From contig UQNU01000061.1 in NCBI GenBank assembly GCA_900542555.1, positions 1-11,463 of the forward strand: 11,463 nucleotides of DNA. Direction: 5' to 3'. Positions 1 to 5,383 of this stretch are shown piece after piece. Every line of letters begins with the position of its first letter. The first letter of the stretch is position 1. The position numbers and the translations under genes were made by a program. Source of the stretch: an uncultured Collinsella sp. (lineage in GTDB: Bacteria; Actinomycetota; Coriobacteriia; Coriobacteriales; Coriobacteriaceae). The notes below the pieces were generated by a model. That model was not told the DNA's origin. It saw nothing but the letters and a program-made list of their open reading frames with translations, and ran no database searches.

Positions 1-48
1 CGAGATGACGTCGAGTCTCGTGGGCTCGGAGATGTGTATAAGAGACAG
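1..48 (+). other. Illumina Nextera P7/i7 adapter (artefact)
   Basis: This is not genomic sequence. Bases 1-6 (CGAGAT) match the end of the Illumina P7 oligo, 7-14 (GACGTCGA) sit exactly where the 8-base i7 index belongs, and 15-48 match the 34-base Nextera read-2 adapter. That adapter ends in the 19-bp Tn5 mosaic end AGATGTGTATAAGAGACAG at 30-48. The reverse complement of the index, TCGACGTC, is from memory the Nextera XT index N729. Genomic sequence starts at 49. Confidence 0.98.
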
Positions 49-50
49 TC

Positions 51-365
51 TCTAACCCGCTTTCGGTGGAGGAGTTCGTCAAACGCTCGAGCGTCATCTG
101 CTATACGCCCGAGGGCCTGCTCTCCGACGCTCCCGCTACGCAGCGTCTGGCCGAGGCCGAGGGCCTGTGGGCGCATGCGCTTTCGGCCGCACTGCGTCGC
201 CGCGTGCTGGAGCAGGGCGAGGATGCCGTGAGCGCAGCGTCGCTGGCTGCGGCCGACCTGACCAAGGTCGCCTGGCCGGGCGATGCCGTGACGACGGTCG
301 CCGAGGGTGTGGACCTGGCGGCTGCAGGCTCGGATGGCGCTGGCGCGACCGGCGGGGAGGCCTAA
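51..365 (+). CDS. hisD: Histidinol dehydrogenase, C-terminal fragment (5' end cut by contig edge)
   Basis: HisD carries out the last two steps of histidine synthesis, oxidising L-histidinol to L-histidine with NAD+ and zinc. Only the last 104 codons are present; the reading frame runs into the adapter at 48, so the gene is truncated by assembly and not by mutation. The fragment opens with SNPLSVEEFVKRSSV, typical of the region following the active-site core. It contains EGLWAH, whose His (codon 174-176) aligns with the C-terminal zinc/substrate-contacting His of E. coli HisD (His419). About 62 residues follow that His, where E. coli has about 15, so the protein has an extra Ala/Gly/Asp-rich tail. 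The stop at 363-365 lies one base before the hisC start, indicating translational coupling. The identification rests on the conserved C-terminal motifs plus the his operon context. Confidence 0.93.
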   Translation, partial: SNPLSVEEFVKRSSVICYTPEGLLSDAPATQRLAEAEGLWAHALSAALRRRVLEQGEDAVSAASLAAADLTKVAWPGDAVTTVAEGVDLAAAGSDGAGATGGEA

Positions 366-366
366 T

Positions 367-1482
367 ATGGCCGAGCTGACGCCCCGCATGAAGGAGCTCG
401 TCCAGCCTTACCTGGCCGGTATTGAGCCCTACGATCCCAACTTTACGACCACGCGCATCAATCTTTCGGCCAACGAGAACACCTATCCCGTGCCCGCTGG
501 CGTGCGCAAGGCGGTTGATGCGGCCTTGGCTGCTACGCCGCTCAACCGCTACCCCGATCCCATGTCCAACGACCTGCGCGACGAGCTTGCCGCTTGGCAT
601 GGCGTGGCTCGCGAGAATGTCTGCGTGGGCAACGGCGGCGACGAGCTGCTCTATAACTACCTGCTGGCGTTTGGCGGCGCGGGCCGGACCCTGCTCAACT
701 GCCCGCCGTGCTTTAGCGAGTACGCGTTCTTTGCATCGCTCTGTCAGACCGAGGTGCGCGACGTATGGCGCGACCCGGCGACCTTTGAGCTCGACCAGGC
801 GGCGGTGCTTGCGGCGGCTCCCGAGTGCGATCTGGCAATCGTGACCTCGCCCAACAATCCCACGGGTGATGTGGCTCCGCTCGACTTTGTCGCGGCCCTG
901 TGCGATGCGTGCCCCGGCATGGTGATGGTCGACGAGGCCTACGTTGAGTTTGCCGACGATTCGTTTGGCGCGGCAACCACGGCGCAAGGCCTTATCGCCG
1001 AGCATCCCAACCTGGTGATTTTGCATACGCTGTCCAAGGCGTTCGGCGCCGCCGGTACGCGTCTGGGCTATGTGATTGCAGCCCCCGAGGTCATCGACGT
1101 GTTCGCGGCGATTCGCCAGATCTATTCGGTCAATGTGCTGAGCCAGACGGCGGCACTTGCCTGCGTGCGTGCCCGCGATGCGTACGCGCCCGTGGTGGCA
1201 CAGGTCGCATCCGAGCGCGAGCGCGAGCTGTGCGCCCTGCGCGCGATGGCTGCCGAGGGCATGCCCGTGGAGGCATGGCCGAGCGCGGCGAACTTTGCAC
1301 TCGTGCGTACGCCGCATGCCACGCGCGTGCGCGAGCGCCTACGCGACGAGTATTCGATTCTGGTGCGCGACTTTAGCTATGCGCCGGGGCTCGCGGATTG
1401 CTTACGCATTACCGTGGGTACCCCGCAGGAAAACGACGAGGTGCTGGCCGCATTTGCCGCGCTGGTGAAGGAGGAGATGTAG
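367..1482 (+). CDS. hisC: Histidinol-phosphate aminotransferase
   Basis: This PLP enzyme of aminotransferase fold type I converts imidazole-acetol phosphate and glutamate to L-histidinol phosphate and 2-oxoglutarate in the cytoplasm. It has 371 residues, near the family norm of about 350-370. Motifs in order: SANENTYP near the N-terminus, NRYPD, GNGGDELL for cofactor phosphate binding, SPNNPTGD, VDEAYVEFA carrying the Asp that contacts the pyridine ring, and TLSKAFGAAGTRLGY with the Schiff-base lysine at K224. The frame stays open upstream to an ATG at 307, but 367 is preferred: it follows a strong GGGGAGG at 354-360 with six bases of spacing, sits just after the hisD stop, and the extra residues would be read through hisD. 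The stop abuts the hisB start with no gap. Confidence 0.97.
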   Translation: MAELTPRMKELVQPYLAGIEPYDPNFTTTRINLSANENTYPVPAGVRKAVDAALAATPLNRYPDPMSNDLRDELAAWHGVARENVCVGNGGDELLYNYLLAFGGAGRTLLNCPPCFSEYAFFASLCQTEVRDVWRDPATFELDQAAVLAAAPECDLAIVTSPNNPTGDVAPLDFVAALCDACPGMVMVDEAYVEFADDSFGAATTAQGLIAEHPNLVILHTLSKAFGAAGTRLGYVIAAPEVIDVFAAIRQIYSVNVLSQTAALACVRARDAYAPVVAQVASERERELCALRAMAAEGMPVEAWPSAANFALVRTPHATRVRERLRDEYSILVRDFSYAPGLADCLRITVGTPQENDEVLAAFAALVKEEM

Positions 1483-2070
1483 ATGGGCCGTTATGCCGAG
1501 GTGACCCGCAAGACGGGCGAGACCGACATTGTCGTCAAGCTCGACCTGGACGGATCTGGTGTGTGCGATATCTCGACCGGAGTGCCGTTTTTCGACCACA
1601 TGCTCAACGCCTTTGGCCGTCATGGCCTGTTCGATTTGACGGTGCATGCGGTGGGCGACGTGGAGGTCGACGCGCACCACACCGTCGAGGACACGGGTAT
1701 TGTGCTGGGCGAGGCGTTTTGCCAAGCGCTGGGTGACAAGGCGGGCATTACGCGCTTTGCCGACGCGGCGATTGCCATGGACGAGACGCTCGTGATGGCC
1801 GCCGTGGATATCTCGGGCCGCGGGCAGGCCTATTGCGAGCTGCCCGTACCGACCGAGCGCGTGGGCAGCTTTGATACCGAGTTGGCTGTCGAGTTCTTCT
1901 ATGCCTTTGCGCGCGATGCCAAGCTCACGCTGCACGTGCGAGAGCTGGTGGGCGGCAACTCGCACCACATTATCGAGGCCGCCTTTAAGGCCGTGGGCCG
2001 CACGATGCGCCGCGCCTGTGAGCTCGATCCCCGCGTGCAGGGCATCCCCAGCACCAAGGGCTCGCTGTAA
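1483..2070 (+). CDS. hisB: Imidazoleglycerol-phosphate dehydratase
   Basis: HisB removes water from imidazole-glycerol phosphate to give imidazole-acetol phosphate. This is the monofunctional form of 195 residues, without the phosphatase domain fused in enterobacteria. Metal-ligand motifs are intact: FFDHMLNAFGRHG (His39, His47), DAHHTVED (His65, His66, Glu69) and the second-half counterpart GGNSHHIIEAAFKA. The C-terminus DPRVQGIPSTKGSL is the usual family ending. The ATG begins directly after the hisC stop and uses the GGAGGAG at the end of hisC as ribosome binding site. Because this HisB cannot dephosphorylate histidinol phosphate, a separate phosphatase is required; the PHP protein at 5384-6295 is the obvious candidate. 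A 79-base gap with a palindromic element follows. Confidence 0.98.
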   Translation: MGRYAEVTRKTGETDIVVKLDLDGSGVCDISTGVPFFDHMLNAFGRHGLFDLTVHAVGDVEVDAHHTVEDTGIVLGEAFCQALGDKAGITRFADAAIAMDETLVMAAVDISGRGQAYCELPVPTERVGSFDTELAVEFFYAFARDAKLTLHVRELVGGNSHHIIEAAFKAVGRTMRRACELDPRVQGIPSTKGSL

Positions 2071-2100
2071 CCGCCACAAAGGCAAATACCACCACAAAGG
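2071..2100 (+). repeat. Near-duplicate of palindrome arm, two units 18 bp apart
   Basis: CCGCCACAAAGG at 2071-2082 and CCACCACAAAGG at 2089-2100 agree at 11 of 12 positions with an 18-base period. The second copy forms most of the left arm of the adjoining palindrome. The first starts immediately after the hisB stop and looks like a degenerate remnant of another copy of the element. Confidence 0.55.
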
Positions 2101-2122
2101 GGACAGGCACCTTCGTGGTGGT
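2088..2122 (+). repeat. REP-like palindrome with GGGGACAGG core, between hisB and hisH
   Basis: The arms ACCACCAC-A-AAGG (2088-2100) and CCTT-C-GTGGTGGT (2110-2122) pair at 12 of 13 positions, with one A/C mismatch, around the nine-base loop GGACAGGCA. The sequence GGGGACAGG (2099-2107) spans the top of the stem and the loop, and recurs in a palindrome at 5232-5266. There is no T-run after the 3' arm, so it does not look like an intrinsic terminator; it would be transcribed as an RNA hairpin within the his mRNA. The family assignment (REP-like, possibly RAYT-mobilised) is inference. Confidence 0.75.
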
Positions 2123-2149
2123 TTTGGATGATGGGAAGAGGAGGGTCGC

Positions 2150-2851
2150 GTGGGCGAACCGAAGATCGTGGTGGTCGACTACCACAAGGGCAACTTGTCG
2201 AGCGTCGTGCGCGGGCTTGCGCGCGCCGGTGCCGCTGCCTGCACGTCGGACGATCCGGAGCAGATCTGCAACGCCGACGGCCTGGTCATCCCGGGCGTGG
2301 GCGCGTTCTATGACGCGATCGCCTTTATGCGCCAGAGCGGTGAGGAGGCGGCTGTGCTCGACGCCGTTGCCGCCGGAACTCCGCTGCTCGGCATCTGCCT
2401 GGGCCTTCAGCTATTTTTTGAGCGCGGCAACGAGGGCGTGCCTGCGGACGAGGGCGCGATTGCCGGCGGTAACGCCCCCGAGCAGGCTGGCAGTCCCTGG
2501 GTCGATGGGCTGGGCATTATGCGCGGCTCGTGCACGCGCTTGGAGTCGAGTCGCCTTAAGGTGCCGCACGTGGGCTGGGACCAGGTGCACATGACGCCCG
2601 CCGGCGCGGCCGACCCGCTGCTTGCCGGTTTTGCCGAGGGTGCCAACATGTATTTCACCCACAGCTATGCGGTGGCCGACGACGCCGATGCCGCCGATGT
2701 GCTGGCGCTCACGCACTATACGCGGAGCTTCCCGTGCATCGTGCGCCATGGCAACGTGTGGGGCTGCCAGTTCCATCCCGAGAAATCCTCCGCGCTGGGT
2801 CAGCGCATCCTTAAGAACTTCGTGAGCATCGTCGAGGAGGTTGGCCGATGA
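2150..2851 (+). CDS. hisH: Imidazole glycerol phosphate synthase, glutaminase subunit
   Basis: HisH hydrolyses glutamine and channels ammonia to HisF, forming imidazole-glycerol phosphate and AICAR. It is a class I glutamine amidotransferase with a complete triad: the nucleophile Cys83 in LLGICLGLQ, and His209 and Glu211 in CQFHPEKSS. The N-terminal VVDYHKGNLSSV and the THSYAV segment are also typical. At 233 residues it is longer than the usual ~200; the excess is an apparent ~20-residue Gly/Ala-rich insertion at about residues 97-117, just after the nucleophile elbow. The start is GTG, supported by AGGAGG at 2139-2144 five bases upstream. The end overlaps the hisA start in an ATGA arrangement, implying coupled translation. 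Confidence 0.97.
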   Translation: MGEPKIVVVDYHKGNLSSVVRGLARAGAAACTSDDPEQICNADGLVIPGVGAFYDAIAFMRQSGEEAAVLDAVAAGTPLLGICLGLQLFFERGNEGVPADEGAIAGGNAPEQAGSPWVDGLGIMRGSCTRLESSRLKVPHVGWDQVHMTPAGAADPLLAGFAEGANMYFTHSYAVADDADAADVLALTHYTRSFPCIVRHGNVWGCQFHPEKSSALGQRILKNFVSIVEEVGR

Positions 2852-3591
2852 TCCTGTTTCCCGCAATCGATCTGATCGGCGGCAAGGTTGTGCGCCTGGA
2901 GCGCGGTGACCGCAGCCGCTGCAAGGTGTATTCCGACGACCCCGTGGCCGTTGCCCGCTCGTTTGCCGAGCAGGGTGCAAGCTGGGTGCACGTCGTCGAC
3001 CTGTCCGCTGCCTTTGGCGAGGACGAGGACGCATGCGCCGCCAACTCGGCGGCGATTAAGGCCATCTGCGGCGTCGACGGTCTGTCCGTGGACGTGGGCG
3101 GCGGCGTCCGCTCGCTCGCGCGCATCGACGAGTTGGTCGGCTACGGTGCGCGCCGCATTGCGCTGGGTACCGTGCTGGTGACCGAGCCGGGTTTTGCCGA
3201 GGTGGCAGCCAAAGGTTTTGGCGAGCTGCTGGTGGCTGACATTGCCGCACGCGACGGCCAGGTTAAGGTGAACGGCTGGCGTGACGGCGCGGGTGTGGCG
3301 CTCGACGATGCCGTGGCGCAGCTTTCCGAGCTGGGCTTTAAGCATCTGGTGTATACCGACATCGCGCGTGATGGCATGCAGACGGGCATCGATGTGGCGG
3401 CGTATCGCCATGTGGCCGAGGTCGCGGGCTTTCCCGTCGTGGCTTCGGGCGGCATCTCGACGCTCGACGACATCCGTGCGCTGGCCGCGGTGGGTGAGGG
3501 CGCGATTGAAGGTGCCATTACCGGTCGCGCGCTCTACGAGGGCAACTTTACGCTGGTCCAGGCGCTGGCCGCCGTCCGAGGGGAAGAGTAG
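2848..3591 (+). CDS. hisA: Phosphoribosylformimino-AICAR ribotide isomerase (HisA)
   Basis: HisA opens the ribose of ProFAR to PRFAR by an Amadori rearrangement on a (beta/alpha)8 barrel. The 247-residue length is standard. The first-half catalytic acid is Asp8 in FPAIDLIGGKVVRL, and the phosphate-binding motifs VGGGVRS and ASGGISTLDD are present. The second-half segment reads ADIAARDGQVKVNGW; its Asp131 lies two residues further from the conserved Gly-Trp than the equivalent Asp in T. maritima HisA (Asp127), so a short insertion or register shift exists there. YTDIARDGMQTG follows as expected. Actinobacteria with no trpF use the dual-specificity variant PriA; I cannot decide between HisA and PriA activity from sequence alone. 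The gene overlaps hisH by four bases and ends three bases before hisF. Confidence 0.96.
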   Translation: MILFPAIDLIGGKVVRLERGDRSRCKVYSDDPVAVARSFAEQGASWVHVVDLSAAFGEDEDACAANSAAIKAICGVDGLSVDVGGGVRSLARIDELVGYGARRIALGTVLVTEPGFAEVAAKGFGELLVADIAARDGQVKVNGWRDGAGVALDDAVAQLSELGFKHLVYTDIARDGMQTGIDVAAYRHVAEVAGFPVVASGGISTLDDIRALAAVGEGAIEGAITGRALYEGNFTLVQALAAVRGEE

Positions 3592-3594
3592 CCT

Positions 3595-4377
3595 ATGCTT
3601 ACCAAACGCGTGATTCCCTGCCTGGACGTCAAGGACGGCCGTGTGGTCAAGGGCGTCAACTTTGTGAGTCTGCGCGATGCGGGCGATCCGGTGGAGCTGG
3701 CGCGCGCCTACGACCGCGAGGGTGCGGACGAGGTCGTATTTTTGGACATTACCGCCACGAGCGACAACCGCGCGACGACCATCGAGATGGCGGCGCATGC
3801 TGCCGAGGAGCTGGCCATTCCCTATACCGTGGGCGGCGGCTTTCGCGACCTGGCTGGCATGCGCACCATGGTTGCCGCCGGTGCTGACAAGGTGTCGCTC
3901 AACTCTGCCGCCGTGCGCGACCCGTCGCTGATTAGCCAGGCTGCCGCGGCGTTTGGCAGCCAGGCCGTGGTCGTGGCGATCGATGCCAAGCGCGTCGGTT
4001 TGCCCGGCGCATCCGGTGCCGACAAGTGGGAGGTCTTTACCGCGGGAGGCCGCAACGCCACGGGTATCGACGCGGTGGCGTGGGCCGAGGAGGCGGCTCG
4101 CCGCGGCGCCGGCGAGATCTTGCTGACCAGCATGGACCGCGACGGCACCAAGGCCGGCTTTGACCTGGCGCTTACCCGCGCCGTGGCGCGCGCGGTGCCA
4201 ATCCCCGTCATCGCGAGCGGCGGCGTGGGCACGCTCGAGCATTTTGCCGAGGGCGTGATCGAGGGCGAGGCCGATGCCGTGCTGGCGGCTAGTGTCTTTC
4301 ACTTTGGAACCTTCAGCATTCGCGAAGTCAAAGAGTATATGGCATCGCAGGGTATTCCTGTGAGGTTGGACTTCTAA
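3595..4377 (+). CDS. hisF: Imidazole glycerol phosphate synthase, cyclase subunit
   Basis: HisF uses ammonia from HisH to convert PRFAR to imidazole-glycerol phosphate and AICAR, the latter feeding purine synthesis. The protein has 260 residues and a (beta/alpha)8 barrel. Both catalytic aspartates are in their canonical places: Asp11 in VIPCLDVKDGRVVKG and Asp130 in VVAIDAKRV. Other hallmarks are GDPVELA, FLDITATSD, YTVGGGFRD, DKVSLNSAAV, LLTSMDRDGTKAG and ASGGVGTLEHF. The ATG lies three bases after the hisA stop; GAGGGGAAGAG near the hisA end can serve as ribosome binding site. A 153-base gap with a large palindrome follows, the biggest break in the operon. Confidence 0.98.
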   Translation: MLTKRVIPCLDVKDGRVVKGVNFVSLRDAGDPVELARAYDREGADEVVFLDITATSDNRATTIEMAAHAAEELAIPYTVGGGFRDLAGMRTMVAAGADKVSLNSAAVRDPSLISQAAAAFGSQAVVVAIDAKRVGLPGASGADKWEVFTAGGRNATGIDAVAWAEEAARRGAGEILLTSMDRDGTKAGFDLALTRAVARAVPIPVIASGGVGTLEHFAEGVIEGEADAVLAASVFHFGTFSIREVKEYMASQGIPVRLDF

Positions 4378-4402
4378 TGCTGCGGGCTTCGCTGCGGCTT
4401 GC

Positions 4403-4488
4403 CCAGGCACCGCATCTTGCCGCTCAAACCGTCGCTCGCGTACCAAAGTACGCGTCGCTCCTCTTTCGCGGCAACCTGCGGCACCTGG
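4403..4488 (+). repeat. Long imperfect hairpin element between hisF and hisI
   Basis: Outer arms 4403-4423 and 4468-4488 pair at 17 of 21 positions, broken by two 2-base mismatches: CCAGG against CCTGG, then CCGCA against TGCGG, then TTGCCGC against GCGGCAA. At the apex, CGCGTAC (4437-4443) pairs with GTACGCG (4448-4454) around the loop CAAA. GTCGCTC occurs as a direct repeat at 4431-4437 and 4454-4460. The element occupies most of the hisF-hisI gap and has no T-run after it. No protein-coding signal is evident in this gap. It looks like a palindromic repeat unit or structured mRNA spacer; its repetition elsewhere in the genome cannot be seen here. Confidence 0.7.
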
Positions 4489-4530
4489 ACAACCCTCGCC
4501 GACCTGCGATGTTTGAATTTGGGGAGAGAA

Positions 4531-4860
4531 ATGGAAGAGATAACCGATCTTTCAAAGCTTACGTACGACGCCCGCGGGCTGATTCCCTGTGTGGTTCAGC
4601 AGTATGACACCGGCGAGGTGCTTATGGTTGCTTGGATGAACGAGGAGTCGGTGGGGCTGACGCTCAAGACCGGGACCACGTGGTTTTGGAGCCGCAGTCG
4701 CCAGGAGCTCTGGAATAAGGGCGCGACGAGCGGCAATATGCAGGAGGTCAAGGAGCTCTGGGCCGACTGCGATAGCGATACGCTGCTGGTCAAGGTCGAC
4801 TCGCCGGGTCCGGCCTGCCACACCGGCAACCGCACCTGCTTCTTTAAGAAACTTGCGTAG
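4531..4860 (+). CDS. hisI: Phosphoribosyl-AMP cyclohydrolase
   Basis: This zinc enzyme opens the adenine ring of PR-AMP to give ProFAR, the third step of the pathway. It is a stand-alone 109-residue protein, not the HisI-HisE fusion of enterobacteria. The magnesium/zinc cluster is fully present: DCDSD (Asp79, Cys80, Asp81, Asp83), Cys96 in GPACHTG and Cys103 in NRTCFF. PCVVQQYDTGEVLMVAWMN and WSRSRQELWNKG are family signatures. The frame is open upstream as far as 4399, but that stretch is the palindromic spacer. The start at 4531 follows GGGGAGAG (4521-4528), and its first residues, MEEITDLSKL, lead straight into the domain. HisE follows after 46 bases. Confidence 0.97.
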   Translation: MEEITDLSKLTYDARGLIPCVVQQYDTGEVLMVAWMNEESVGLTLKTGTTWFWSRSRQELWNKGATSGNMQEVKELWADCDSDTLLVKVDSPGPACHTGNRTCFFKKLA

Positions 4861-4906
4861 GGCGGGCGCTCGACTAGGCGCTTGGCCAACCAGAAAGGAT
4901 TGAACC

Positions 4907-5224
4907 ATGGGTGTGCGCACCGCAAATGTTCAGGATGGAAATATCGGAGAGACGCTGACGGGGCTGGCCGAGGTGATTCACGACCGTCGCGACGCGTCGC
5001 CGCAGGAAAGCTATACCGCTCGCCTGTTGACCGACGTCGAGGATGAGCTGCTCAAGAAGCTTGCCGAGGAGGCGAGCGAGGTGATCATGGCCTGCAAGGA
5101 TAACGACCACGATCACATCCGCTACGAAGCCGGCGACCTGGTCTACCACCTGCTCGTGACGCTCGAGCGCTACGGCATCACTCTCGACGAACTGGCCGGC
5201 GAACTCAACGCCCGCCGCCACTAG
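4907..5224 (+). CDS. hisE: Phosphoribosyl-ATP pyrophosphatase
   Basis: HisE hydrolyses PR-ATP to PR-AMP and pyrophosphate, the second pathway step, feeding HisI. The 105-residue, all-helical MazG-fold protein shows the metal-binding pattern EExxE (Glu54, Glu55, Glu58 in KKLAEEASEVI) followed by ExxD (Glu74, Asp77 in YEAGDLVYHLL). The start is preceded by AAAGGA at 4894-4899, seven bases upstream. This is the last gene of the his operon in the window. No canonical terminator follows; instead, a run of three palindromes begins seven bases after the stop. Confidence 0.96.
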   Translation: MGVRTANVQDGNIGETLTGLAEVIHDRRDASPQESYTARLLTDVEDELLKKLAEEASEVIMACKDNDHDHIRYEAGDLVYHLLVTLERYGITLDELAGELNARRH

Positions 5225-5231
5225 TCAAGCT

Positions 5232-5266
5232 TTTGGTGCAAGGGGGACAGGATATTTTGCACCAAA
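5232..5266 (+). repeat. REP-like palindrome with GGGGACAGG core, downstream of hisE
   Basis: The perfect 10-bp arms TTTGGTGCAA (5232-5241) and TTGCACCAAA (5257-5266) enclose a 15-base loop containing GGGGACAGG (5243-5251). That core is identical to the one in the hisB-hisH palindrome, although the arms are unrelated in sequence. The element is immediately followed by a second palindrome carrying a similar core in opposite orientation. Confidence 0.75.
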
Positions 5267-5297
5267 TGATCCGTTTTCCTCCGTCCCCAACGGATCA
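5267..5297 (-). repeat. REP-like palindrome with GGGGACGG core, reverse orientation
   Basis: The perfect 9-bp arms TGATCCGTT (5267-5275) and AACGGATCA (5289-5297) enclose a 13-base loop. On the minus strand the loop starts GGGGACGGAGG, resembling the GGGGACAGG core of the neighbouring palindrome but pointing the other way. It abuts the preceding element with no gap, an arrangement reminiscent of paired REP sequences (BIMEs). Confidence 0.65.
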
Positions 5298-5302
5298 AAT
5301 AG

Positions 5303-5371
5303 AAGTTGCGGTGGAATAGTTCCTGTTTATAGCCCTAAGACCGTCAAACAAGAACTATTCCACCGCAACTT
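5303..5371. repeat. 20-bp perfect inverted repeat between hisE and the PHP phosphatase gene
   Basis: AAGTTGCGGTGGAATAGTTC (5303-5322) is exactly repeated in reverse complement at 5352-5371. After one mismatch the stem continues for five more pairs (TGTTT 5324-5328 with AAACA 5346-5350), leaving a 17-base loop. It lies 12 bases beyond the stop of the minus-strand gene and may block transcription from both sides. It lacks a clear T-run on the plus strand, however, and has only TATTT on the minus strand. No target-site duplication is evident. It may be a miniature palindromic element or an unusual bidirectional terminator. Confidence 0.75.
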
Positions 5372-5383
5372 ATGAAGGGATGG

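Noticed and set aside
30..48. Tn5/IS50 transposon end as evidence of a natural mobile element
   Set aside because: The mosaic end is fused to P7 and index sequence and mirrored at the other contig edge, so it is library-preparation adapter.
307..366. Upstream ATG start for hisC
   Set aside because: It would overlap the hisD tail by about 60 bases and add residues unlike HisC, whereas 367 has a strong ribosome binding site.
136..1317. Long minus-strand open frame opposite hisC
   Set aside because: It is antisense to a fully supported hisC, its translation is Arg/His-rich with no family motif, and such mirror frames are common in GC-rich codon-biased DNA.
2800..4446. 548-codon minus-strand open frame opposite hisA and hisF
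   Set aside because: It overlaps two certain genes with intact catalytic residues, lacks motifs and a ribosome binding site, and is explained by third-position GC bias.
4377..4607. Short plus-strand frame starting at the hisF stop and running through the hisF-hisI spacer
   Set aside because: It consists of the palindromic spacer followed by out-of-frame hisI sequence and has no recognisable protein features.
5303..5371. Integron attC site
   Set aside because: The arms have the GTT/AAC-like ends in the wrong order for attC core sites, and there is no integrase or cassette structure nearby.
5303..5371. Ordinary intrinsic terminator for hisE
   Set aside because: There is no T-run after the plus-strand 3' arm, the loop is 17 bases or more and the stem unusually long; I list it as an inverted repeat instead.
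2071..5383. CRISPR array formed by the repeated palindromes
   Set aside because: Copies are not regularly spaced, the arms differ in sequence, and no cas gene is present.
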